Below, in pieces: positions 1 to 7,488 of a stretch of 32,474 bases of DNA (its first letter is position 1; each line of letters opens with the position of its first letter). A program made the translations under genes and the position numbers. Origin of the DNA: an uncultured Clostridium sp. (lineage in GTDB: Bacteria; Bacillota; Clostridia; UBA1212; UBA1255); NCBI GenBank assembly GCA_900543695.1, contig UQSG01000029.1:1-32474 (forward strand). Direction: 5' to 3'. The notes under the pieces are model-generated. The model did not search any database. It was not told where the DNA came from and saw only the letters and a program-made list of their open reading frames with translations.

Positions 1-7
1 CCGCAAA

Positions 8-37
8 GCGGCCGTTGGTCACCGCACCAGCGGCCGC
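8..37. repeat. GC-rich inverted repeat after the permease stop codon
   Basis: Positions 8-19 (GCGGCCGTTGGT) pair with 26-37 (ACCAGCGGCCGC) around a 6-base loop, giving a 12-bp stem with one G-T wobble. It begins directly after the stop codon of the leftward permease gene. On the minus strand only TTT follows, so it would be a weak intrinsic terminator. Its high GC content contrasts sharply with the AT-rich gene beside it, so it may instead belong to DNA joined at a breakpoint. Confidence 0.5.
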
Positions 38-817
38 TCAGCACCGCAGAATGCACGCAAAAAACAGGAAAAGAATAAAAATGACTAATAAAATTATAAA
101 GAATGATATAAGCCAACTCGATATGTCACTGGTAATAACTGACATTGTTGGCGCCGGGCCCTGTACGATGAATACGTTTTCGTTTGCATACAAAAAATCC
201 TCGAGCGATTTGATTTCCTGTAAATTCAGTCTGCTTTGCACAACAAAATACATAGTATTTACTGTAAAATTTTCATTTAGGAATAAACTGCACGGGATAT
301 AAATAGAACGTGGGATAATAGTATCTAAAACACCGATTATTTTCAGATCTCCAATTGCATCGACGGTTATTGTATCTCCCAACTGTCCTAAATCCGGCGT
401 TACGATTGCAACTCTTTCTGAATTTTTAATTTCATCTTCTGTGAAATAAAGTCTTCCGCTTTGTTTTAATGCTAATATAACATCGTGTTCCGGACTGAAA
501 ACAGAATGGATTGACAAAGAATCAGCTTGTCCGCTGAGCCGCGTCTCAACCTCGAAATGCCTGCTGTCTTTGATAAACATATTTTGATAGAATCGGCTGA
601 GATAGTCGATTGGCATTTCTCCATCAAAATTTACAATATAACGGCAATCCAGCAGATCTTTGCTTCTCCGCTCCGATACATAAGGGAAAAAAGCTCCATA
701 AATAAATACGATCAGCAGTCCCATTAATATGTAAGAGGTTATAAAAACAATAAAAATACTTTTATTGCGTATCATATAATTTTTGATAATATGATATAAT
801 ATTGATACTGTTTTCAT
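38..817 (-). CDS. FtsX/MacB-type ABC transporter permease, probably truncated
   Basis: This 259-residue protein has a membrane segment near residues 18-42, an extracellular domain of about 170 residues resembling the MacB periplasmic core, and a second membrane segment at the C-terminus. FtsX/MacB permeases normally continue with a cytoplasmic loop and two more helices. Here the protein ends right after the second helix with a few residues and a stop, next to a GC-rich inverted repeat, so the C-terminal half appears to be missing. The start is the ATG at 817, because GGAGG lies 5 bases upstream; the longer TTG start would put the ribosome site inside the gene. No partner ATPase is visible; it could lie beyond the window edge. 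The gene is much more AT-rich than the genes to its right. The family call rests on topology and is moderate. Confidence 0.6.
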   Translation of the reverse strand: MKTVSILYHIIKNYMIRNKSIFIVFITSYILMGLLIVFIYGAFFPYVSERRSKDLLDCRYIVNFDGEMPIDYLSRFYQNMFIKDSRHFEVETRLSGQADSLSIHSVFSPEHDVILALKQSGRLYFTEDEIKNSERVAIVTPDLGQLGDTITVDAIGDLKIIGVLDTIIPRSIYIPCSLFLNENFTVNTMYFVVQSRLNLQEIKSLEDFLYANENVFIVQGPAPTMSVITSDISSWLISFFIILLVIFILFLFFACILRC

Positions 818-1427
818 TATTTCCTCCAATTATAAGATAAAAATATTTGTGCTTTAACTATTGCATTATAGTTATTCTTATATTATACGTACTAGTTATT
901 TCATGTATTTTTATTTAAAATAAAATATATGAAATTCATGTCTTTGTATTCCATATAATACCACATGATTTATATTTTGTAAATATTTAATTTTTATTTT
1001 TTGATATATACATTATAGTTTCGATGCTCAAAATTAATAATAGCTGCAAATATTATGATTTGATGCTATGTAATGCGCGATTTTAATTCGATATTTGCAT
1101 GAAATCAGCCGAAGAATGAAAGATGACATAGCAAATCCAAAATGCCGCAGAATTCCGTTCCGTGCCTACTGTGAAAGAAAATAATGATGGACGATCCTTT
1201 ACTTCCATTGAAAAGCCATCTGCACCTTTGCAGAACGGCCTGGAGGGACGAACAATCCGCCTTGGGAAATACATTAATATATTCGAGAGCGTATCAAATC
1301 TTGCAATTCACGTTTCCGGCGGAAGTCCGGTTTTAGAGCCCGATCCGTTGCCGGTCATAATGAAGAAGGGGAGATTCCTCCGCCACTGTGAAATGCAGGG
1401 TGATTGATCTTTGAAAAAGGAAAGCAG
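818..1427. other. Intergenic stretch without a recognisable gene
   Basis: Bases 818 to about 1080 are extremely AT-rich and include the region upstream of the permease gene. Several TATAAT-like hexamers occur on the minus strand, but none has a convincing -35 box. Bases 1081-1427 have a more balanced composition and only short open frames on both strands, with no ribosome binding site or recognisable protein family. They may be decayed coding sequence or non-coding DNA. Confidence 0.5.
898..935. repeat. AT-rich imperfect palindrome
   Basis: ATTTCAT at 898-904 is the exact reverse complement of ATGAAAT at 929-935, and the A/T-rich bases between them are also nearly self-complementary. It lies upstream of the leftward permease gene, where it could be a regulator site or simply a product of the very high AT content. 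No function can be assigned. Confidence 0.3.
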
Positions 1428-1471
1428 AAAAGCCATAAAAACCCGGCAGCTCGATATTTGAGCTGCCGGGT
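1428..1471 (-). terminator. Intrinsic terminator of the MarR-ABC exporter operon
   Basis: A perfect 12-bp stem (ACCCGGCAGCTC at 1441-1452 against GAGCTGCCGGGT at 1460-1471, 7-base loop) lies 26 bases past the stop codon of the second ABC gene. On the minus strand it is followed by TTTTATGGCTTTT, a typical U-rich tail. Confidence 0.9.
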
Positions 1472-1496
1472 AATTCAAGCTCCGATCTGCAGTCGG

Positions 1497-3431
1497 TTAA
1501 TCCAGCTCCAGCGCGCCGGTATACAGCTGATAGTATGTACCTTTCAGCTTAATGAGGTCCTCATGAGTACCGCGTTCGATGATGCGGCCGTGATCCAGCA
1601 CCATAATAGCGTTTGCATTTTGTACGGTAGAGAGGCGGTGCGCAATAACGAACACCGTACGCCCGCTCATCAGCGCATCCATACCGCGCTGTACAATAGC
1701 CTCTGTCCGCGTATCAATCGAGCTGGTTGCTTCGTCCAGAATCATGACCGGTGGATCGGCCAGAGCGGCACGCGCAATGGCCAGCAGCTGGCGCTGGCCC
1801 TGACTGAGGTTCGCGCCGTTGCCGTGCAGCATGGTGTTATAACCCTCGGGCAGGCGGCGGATGAAGTCGTCTGCGCCGGCAAGCTGCGCGGCGGCAATGC
1901 ATTTTTCGTCGCTTGCCTCCAGATTGCCGTAGCGGATGTTTTCCATCACCGTGCCGGTAAAGAGATTCGTATCCTGCAATACAATGCCGAGACTGTGACG
2001 CAGATCCGCTTTCTTGATTTTGTTGATATTGATGCCGTCATAGCGGATTTTACCGTCGCTGATATCGTAGAAGCGGTTAATAAGGTTTGTAATGGTGGTT
2101 TTGCCCGCTCCGGTAGAGCCGACGAAGGCGACCTTCTGTCCAGGCTTCGCGTACAGGGAGATATTGTGCAGCACGGTTTTTTCCGGCGTATAGCCAAAGT
2201 TGACGTCGTAAAAGCGCACGTCGCCCTGCAGCCGGGCGTAGGTGATGGTGCCATCGTGGTGCTGATGCTTCCAGGCCCAAACATTGGTGCGCTCCGCGCA
2301 CTCGCTCAGGCTGCCGTCGGCATTTTCCCGGGCATTTACCAAAGTAACGTAGCCCTCGTCAGTCTCAGGCTGCTCATCCAGCAGGGCAAAAATGCGGTGC
2401 GCGCCTGCAAGGCCCATGATTACCATGTTTACCTGGTTGGATACCTGGCCGATTGCGCCGGCAAACTGTTTGGTCATGTTCAGAAACGGTACTACGATGC
2501 TGATGCCGAAGGCCATGCCGGAAATGCTGATGTTGGGGAGATCCGTCAGCATCAGCGCGCCGCCCGCCAGGGCGACCACTACATACATCACGTTGCCGAT
2601 ATTTCCCAGAAGGGGCATCAAAATGTTGGCAAAACGGTTGCCGTTGCGGGCATTGTAAAAGATTTCCCCGTTTACTTTATCAAAGTCGGCTTTTGCGCCT
2701 TCCTCGTGACAGAACACTTTGATTACCTTCTGGCCGGTCATCATTTCTTCCATAAAAGCCTCTGCCTTGGCGATCGTGATCTGCTGGCGCAGAAAGTATT
2801 TCGAAGAACGGTTCGTAATGGCGCGCGCTGAAAATACCATGCAGACGACGCCGGCCACCACGATCAGCCCCAGGATTACGCTGTAATACATCATGATACA
2901 GAACACGGTCAGCAGCGTCACGCCGGAGATCAGAATCTGCGGCAGGCTCTGGCTGATGAGCTGGCGCAGGGTATCTACGTCGTTGGTATAATAGCTCATA
3001 ATATCGCCATGTCCGTTTGTGTCGAAATATTTGATCGGGAGATCCTGCATGTGGCTGAACATTTTCTCACGCATTTTTTTCAATGAGCCCTGCGTGATAA
3101 TGGCCATCATCTGAGTGTAGAATGTTCCGGCAATCAGACTGATGACATACATTCCAACCAGTATGGACACATAGGTGAGAATACGTCCTGAGACTGAGGA
3201 CCAGTCTCCGCTTTTGTAGCTTTCGTCAACGATGGCAATGATGTTCTGCATGAAGATCGCAGGCGCGGCGCTGACGATGGCATTAATCAGAATGCATACC
3301 AGCGTGACGGGCAGCAGAACTGGATAGAATTCAAACAGCGTCCGCAGCAGCCGGCGCAGCACACCCTTGGGCGCGCGCTGGCCGCGGGCCGTAGTAGAAG
3401 GAACGGGATTCACATTATTCTTCTTCGCCAT
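1497..3431 (-). CDS. ABC exporter half-transporter, canonical ATPase subunit
   Basis: This protein of about 644 residues fuses a six-helix type IV ABC exporter membrane domain (about residues 25-340) to a nucleotide-binding domain. Walker A GSTGAGKTT starts near residue 438, the signature LSQGQ is near 542, Walker B ends in the catalytic glutamate (MILDEATS, near 567), and the H-loop histidine (IAHRLST) is near 598, so this subunit is catalytically complete. A spacer of roughly 40-50 residues between the two domains is characteristic of its Clostridia subfamily. The ATG at 3431 is preferred over the GTG at 3440 because AGGTG sits 6 bases upstream. The gene overlaps the end of the preceding ABC gene by 17 bp, so the two are probably translationally coupled and form a heterodimer. 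The substrate is unknown; drug or toxic-metabolite efflux is the usual inference for MarR-controlled pairs. Confidence 0.92.
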   Translation of the reverse strand: MAKKNNVNPVPSTTARGQRAPKGVLRRLLRTLFEFYPVLLPVTLVCILINAIVSAAPAIFMQNIIAIVDESYKSGDWSSVSGRILTYVSILVGMYVISLIAGTFYTQMMAIITQGSLKKMREKMFSHMQDLPIKYFDTNGHGDIMSYYTNDVDTLRQLISQSLPQILISGVTLLTVFCIMMYYSVILGLIVVAGVVCMVFSARAITNRSSKYFLRQQITIAKAEAFMEEMMTGQKVIKVFCHEEGAKADFDKVNGEIFYNARNGNRFANILMPLLGNIGNVMYVVVALAGGALMLTDLPNISISGMAFGISIVVPFLNMTKQFAGAIGQVSNQVNMVIMGLAGAHRIFALLDEQPETDEGYVTLVNARENADGSLSECAERTNVWAWKHQHHDGTITYARLQGDVRFYDVNFGYTPEKTVLHNISLYAKPGQKVAFVGSTGAGKTTITNLINRFYDISDGKIRYDGININKIKKADLRHSLGIVLQDTNLFTGTVMENIRYGNLEASDEKCIAAAQLAGADDFIRRLPEGYNTMLHGNGANLSQGQRQLLAIARAALADPPVMILDEATSSIDTRTEAIVQRGMDALMSGRTVFVIAHRLSTVQNANAIMVLDHGRIIERGTHEDLIKLKGTYYQLYTGALELD

Positions 3432-5166
3432 CTTGATCACCTGCCTTATTCTGAGAAGTAAATACTTCGCGGTAAATTTCGTTGGTTTTCATCAGCTCGT
3501 CGTGACGGCCGATCGCGCTGATGCGCCCTCCGTCCATCACGATAATGCGGTCGGCATCCTGCACGGAGGCTACGCGCTGAGCGATGATGATTTTTGTTGT
3601 TTCAGGAATGAATTTGCGGAAGCCCTGGCGGATCAGCGCGTCGGTACGCGTGTCCACGGCGCTGGTGGAATCATCCAGAATCAGCACCTTGGGCTTTTTC
3701 AGAAGCGCACGCGCGATGCACAGACGCTGCTTCTGTCCGCCGGAGACATTGGCGCCGCCCTGTTCGATCCACGTATCATACTTGTCTGGAAACTGCTGGA
3801 TGAATTCGTCGGCCTGCGCCAGCCTGCAGGCCTCGAGCATCTCTTCGTCGGTAGCGTCGGGATTTCCCCAGCGCAGATTGTCTTTGATTGTGCCGCTGAA
3901 CAGCACGTTTTTCTGCAGCACCACGGCCACGCTGTTGCGAAGCGCCTCCAGATCGTAATCGCGAACGTCTGCGCCGCCTACCTTAACGCAGCCCTCCGTG
4001 ACATCATACAGACGGGGAATCAGCTGCACCAGCGTAGATTTGGATGAACCTGTGCCGCCTAAGATTCCGATGAGCTCACCGGATTTGATGTGCAGATCTA
4101 CGTCGGCCAACGCCATGCGCTCGGCCTTCTTTGAATATTTAAAGCTGACATTTTCAAAATCGATCGAACCGTCCCTGACTTCCGTAAGGGCGTTCTCGGG
4201 GCTGGTCAGACTGCTTTTTTCCGTCAAAACCTCCACGATACGCTCGGCGGATTCCATCGACATCGTAATCATTACGAATACCATAGACAGCATCATCAGG
4301 CTCATGAGAATTTGAAAGCTGTAAGTAAGAATGGCGGACATCTGTCCTACGTTAATATCTCTGCCCTGTCCGGTAATAACTGCATAAGAGCCGAAGGAGA
4401 GCACGAACGCCATGCCCGCATATACGCAGAACTGCATTAAGGGGCTGTTGAGCGCCATAATCCGTTCAGCCCGTGTGAAGTCCTTGCAGACATCCTCGGC
4501 TGCGGCGGAAAATTTCTTTTTTTCATATTCCTCACGTACATAGCTCTTAACGACGCGCATGGCCTGTACGTTTTCCTGAACCGAGTCGTTCAAGGCGTCG
4601 TATTTGCGGAATACGCGGCGGAAAATCGGCGTTGCCGCACGAATCACCAGGATCAGTCCAATACTCAGCAGCGGGATAGTAACCAGGAAAATCAACGCCA
4701 GCCGTCCGCCCATGGCAAAGCCCATCACAAAGGAAAAAATCAGCATCAGCGGGCCGCGGATGGCGATCCGGATAATCATCATGAAGGACATCTGCACGTT
4801 TACGACGTCGGTGGTCATGCGGGTAACGAGGCTGGATACCGAAAATTTGTCAATATTCTCAAAGGAGTAATCCTGGATCCGATAGAACATGTCCTTGCGC
4901 AGGTTGCGCGCAAAGCCCGTGGAAGCGGTCGCGCAGGTATTGCCGGCCGCAACGCCAAAAATCAGTGACAGAACGGCCATGACTACAAGCTCGATGCCAT
5001 AACGGACGATGACATCCATGCCGCAGCCGGCCTGCATCTGGTTTACCAGATTGGCGATCGTGAACGGAATGATACATTCCAGAATCACCTCGACCGTGAC
5101 CAGAAGCGGCGTCAGGATGGCCGTTTTTTTAAACTCGCGAATGCTGCGAGCAAGTGTTTTTATCAT
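3415..5166 (-). CDS. ABC exporter half-transporter, degenerate ATPase subunit
   Basis: This 583-residue protein has an N-terminal ABC exporter membrane domain and a C-terminal ATPase domain. Walker A reads GGTGSSKST (from residue 370) and the signature VSGGQ is near 474-478. Walker B ends LILDD, placing Asp near residue 499 where the catalytic Glu normally sits, and the H-loop reads IIAQR, with Gln near 530 instead of His. This combination is the non-hydrolysing site of heterodimeric exporters such as TM287/288, and the next gene supplies the canonical site. The start is the ATG at 5166 (MIKTLARSI), typical of the family and 10 bases after AGGAGG; an ATG at 5175 and longer starts are possible. 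The gene follows the MarR gene after about 95 bases. It is an inner-membrane exporter subunit with unknown substrate. Confidence 0.92.
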   Translation of the reverse strand: MIKTLARSIREFKKTAILTPLLVTVEVILECIIPFTIANLVNQMQAGCGMDVIVRYGIELVVMAVLSLIFGVAAGNTCATASTGFARNLRKDMFYRIQDYSFENIDKFSVSSLVTRMTTDVVNVQMSFMMIIRIAIRGPLMLIFSFVMGFAMGGRLALIFLVTIPLLSIGLILVIRAATPIFRRVFRKYDALNDSVQENVQAMRVVKSYVREEYEKKKFSAAAEDVCKDFTRAERIMALNSPLMQFCVYAGMAFVLSFGSYAVITGQGRDINVGQMSAILTYSFQILMSLMMLSMVFVMITMSMESAERIVEVLTEKSSLTSPENALTEVRDGSIDFENVSFKYSKKAERMALADVDLHIKSGELIGILGGTGSSKSTLVQLIPRLYDVTEGCVKVGGADVRDYDLEALRNSVAVVLQKNVLFSGTIKDNLRWGNPDATDEEMLEACRLAQADEFIQQFPDKYDTWIEQGGANVSGGQKQRLCIARALLKKPKVLILDDSTSAVDTRTDALIRQGFRKFIPETTKIIIAQRVASVQDADRIIVMDGGRISAIGRHDELMKTNEIYREVFTSQNKAGDQDGEEE

Positions 5167-5260
5167 TCGTGACATTCCTCCTCCAAAGCTTGACGCACCG
5201 GCGCGCACGAGCAGGATGCGTCATAAAATTGTTTGTGGAAACATATGAGCCGGATGCCGG

Positions 5261-5686
5261 CTAACATTCCAGGTTTTCGGACATGTGCGCAATCACTTCC
5301 AGAAACAGCGTAATCTGTGTGCTCGACAGGCCGCGCGTGAGGCGCTGTTCGGTGCGGCGAAGAGATTCCTCAACCTGGATCTCCAGCTGCGCCGCCTTTT
5401 CGGTGGGGATCAGACTTTTCAGGCGCGCGTCGCTGGCCACGCTTTCTCTCTGGATCAGACCATTTTTTTCCATCAGCTGCAGAACGCCGGTGGCTGTGGA
5501 GCGGCTGAAGCCAAAGGCATTTTCTATATCGCGCTGGAACACTGGCCCATCAGCGCATTTTACAAGGATGTAGTGCATTACACGGCTTTGTACTCCGGTG
5601 AGCCCCAGGCTCTGCATATTGGCGTTCATGCGCTTTTTCAGCTTATGGGACAAGATGTTGATCCACATTCCGCATTCTTTTTCCAT
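5261..5686 (-). CDS. MarR-family transcriptional repressor
   Basis: This 141-residue winged-helix protein has the MarR layout: an N-terminal dimerisation helix, a recognition region near residues 50-72 (DIENAFGFSRSTATGVLQ), a wing with the conserved D-x-R (DAR near 86-88), and a C-terminal dimerisation helix. The ATG at 5686 (MEKECGMW) is preferred, since AGGAGG lies 10 bases upstream; an in-frame extension to 5776 would include the promoter itself. It is the first gene of a leftward operon with the two ABC exporter genes. A perfect palindrome over its own transcription start suggests autorepression, relieved by a ligand that the exporter may expel. The ligand cannot be read from the sequence. 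Confidence 0.9.
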   Translation of the reverse strand: MEKECGMWINILSHKLKKRMNANMQSLGLTGVQSRVMHYILVKCADGPVFQRDIENAFGFSRSTATGVLQLMEKNGLIQRESVASDARLKSLIPTEKAAQLEIQVEESLRRTEQRLTRGLSSTQITLFLEVIAHMSENLEC

Positions 5687-5731
5687 ATGTATCCATCCTC
5701 CTTTCCGACTGCAAGGCTGCCAAGCCTGTTT

Positions 5732-5745
5732 GTTCGAAAACGAAC
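5732..5745. promoter_or_regulatory. Putative MarR operator palindrome
   Basis: GTTCGAAAACGAAC is a perfect 5-bp inverted repeat around AAAA, close to the size and form of known MarR-family operators. It lies just downstream of the -10 box of the marR promoter, across the predicted transcription start near 5741, where a bound repressor would block transcription. Confidence 0.7.
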
Positions 5746-5747
5746 GA

Positions 5748-5776
5748 ATTTTAGCGCACGAAGGAAAGATTGTCAA
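5748..5776 (-). promoter_or_regulatory. Sigma-A type promoter of the MarR-ABC operon
   Basis: On the minus strand, TTGACA (5776-5771) and TAAAAT (5753-5748) are separated by exactly 17 bases. The predicted start near 5741 gives a leader of about 55 bases before the marR ATG. Confidence 0.85.
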
Positions 5777-5958
5777 TATATAACATTTGTCCGTTTCGGC
5801 TGACGGAAACTATTGAGTGAATAATAAAGTATTTTTAGGGATGCTTTCTTCCCGAACAGATACGGGAAGCTGTATTTCCGCAGCTGGGAGTGATACGAAC
5901 GATAAATGGAGCGCCTTTTTGAAGGAATGCAGCCCAGCCGCCGGTCCGCAAATTTTTC

Positions 5959-5989
5959 TTGACTTAGAGTCCGCTCCAGATGTTATGCT
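5959..5989 (+). promoter_or_regulatory. MerR-type promoter with a 19-bp spacer
   Basis: TTGACT (5959-5964) and TATGCT (5984-5989) are 19 bases apart, the over-long spacer that MerR-family activators untwist. The spacer begins TAGAGTCCGCTCCAGATG, a partial dyad resembling MerR operators upstream of aldo/keto reductase genes. It drives the first aldo/keto reductase gene, and a MerR gene lies in the same gene run at 8618-9010, so it is the obvious candidate regulator. Confidence 0.7.
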
Positions 5990-6050
5990 ATAAGGACGGC
6001 AGAGCCGGCGCAAAGAATAAAAATTCTGGTTGCGGCAGGAGGGCTGGCAT

Positions 6051-7196
6051 ATGAATTATCGGATGCTGGGACGGACAGGACTGTCCGTCAGCGAGATTGG
6101 ACTGGGCTGCGAGGGCTTCGCAGGAAAAAGCATGGAGCTTACGAAAAAAATGTTTGATCTGGCGATCGACAGCGAGGTCAACTGTATGGATCTGTACAGC
6201 CCTGATCCCGAGCTTCGAAGCCGCATCGGGACGGTACTGAACGGGCGCAGGGAGCGTTTTATTCTGCAGGCGCATCTATGTACCGTGTGGCGTGACGGGC
6301 AATACAAGCGCACGCGTGATCCTGCGGAAACGCAGGAATCATTTGAGGAGCTTCTGAGACGCCTCGGGACTGATTATATCGACATCGGCATGATTCATTA
6401 CGTAGATTCACCAAAAGAATGGAAGGCGCTTTCTGAGGGAAAAATCATGGAATACGCACTGAATCTGAAGCAGTCCGGAAGAATCCGCCGGATCGGCCTG
6501 AGCAGTCATAATCCGCTGGCGGCACTGGCCGCAGCAGAAAGCGGCCTGATCGACGTGCTGATGTTCAGCGTAAATCCCTGCTATGATTTGCTTCCGGCAA
6601 ACGAAGACTGCGAAACGCTTTGGTCGGACGACAGCTATGCGGGTCCGCTTCTGAATATGGATCCAGACAGGGAAAAATTATACGAAGCATGTCAGCGGCT
6701 CGGCGTCGGGATTACGGTAATGAAAGCGCTTGGCGGCGGTGATCTTCTGTCTGAGCAGTCGCCGGCGGGCAAAGCGCTGACGGTCAGCCAATGTCTTCAT
6801 TATGCGCTGACGCGTCCTGCGGTAGCGTCCGTGATGACGGGCGTTCATACAATATCCCAGCTGGAGGAGAGTCTGGCGTACGAGCATGCGCCGGACCATG
6901 AGAAAGATTATGCCGCGGCACTTGCCGCATTTCCAAAGATCAAATGGGAAGGACATTGCATGTATTGCGGCCACTGCGCGCCGTGTCCGGAGGGCATCGA
7001 CATCGCATCCGTCACTAAATTTTTAAATCTTGCAAAAGCGCAGGGAGCCGTACCCGAAACAGTCAGGGAGCATTATGGCGCGCTGCCGCATACGGCGGGA
7101 AGCTGCATCCGGTGCGGCGTCTGCGAAACACGCTGTCCGTTCCGCGTGCCGATTCGGGAAAATATGAAGCAGGCGGCGGAAACATTCGGGAAATAA
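6051..7196 (+). CDS. Aldo/keto reductase-like protein with C-terminal [4Fe-4S] domain
   Basis: This 381-residue protein has an aldo/keto reductase barrel (about residues 1-285) and a ferredoxin-like tail with two cysteine motifs, CMYCGHCAPCP from residue 303 and CIRCGVCETRCP from residue 352. The active site is atypical. Asp47 (MDLYSPDPE) and His116 (MIHYVD) fit the usual tetrad, but the Tyr expected five residues after the Asp is replaced by Asp, and the usual Lys position reads His (LQAHL, residue 75). The pattern resembles a conserved Clostridia subfamily rather than random decay. The ATG at 6051 has AGGAGG 8 bases upstream. The gene lies behind a MerR-type promoter and ahead of a second Fe-S reductase. 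Redox cofactor and substrate are unknown; classic carbonyl reductase activity is uncertain. Confidence 0.85.
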   Translation: MNYRMLGRTGLSVSEIGLGCEGFAGKSMELTKKMFDLAIDSEVNCMDLYSPDPELRSRIGTVLNGRRERFILQAHLCTVWRDGQYKRTRDPAETQESFEELLRRLGTDYIDIGMIHYVDSPKEWKALSEGKIMEYALNLKQSGRIRRIGLSSHNPLAALAAAESGLIDVLMFSVNPCYDLLPANEDCETLWSDDSYAGPLLNMDPDREKLYEACQRLGVGITVMKALGGGDLLSEQSPAGKALTVSQCLHYALTRPAVASVMTGVHTISQLEESLAYEHAPDHEKDYAAALAAFPKIKWEGHCMYCGHCAPCPEGIDIASVTKFLNLAKAQGAVPETVREHYGALPHTAGSCIRCGVCETRCPFRVPIRENMKQAAETFGK

Positions 7197-7488
7197 GGAC
7201 CAGTGATGAAAAGTCAAATTTTAAATTGATAGTGAGGAACAACGTCGCTGGGAATCCATATGACATGCAATTAAAACCAGCCGAATTGCGGGCGGCAAAG
7301 GCTTTGAAAGGATTTGCTCCTGTTTAGAACCTGTTATGCGGCATGAACCGATGTGAGTGAATAAAGAGACTGCGGCTGGAGCTTTTTTTTACCGTCCAGA
7401 GCAGGGAAAGAGGATCGGGCTGCAGTATCTGAAACAGCATAGTCTAACTGGAAAAATAACAATACGAATAATAGGAGTGAGATTCATT

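Noticed and set aside
1083..1407. Short open frames on both strands in the gap before the ABC terminator
   Set aside because: They have no ribosome site and no family resemblance; the minus-strand reading is interrupted by a stop. Reported only as unexplained intergenic DNA.
1404..2831. Long plus-strand open frame of 475 codons
   Set aside because: It lies entirely antisense to the well-supported ABC exporter gene, its protein has no recognisable domain, and it has no ribosome site. It is a shadow of a GC-rich gene.
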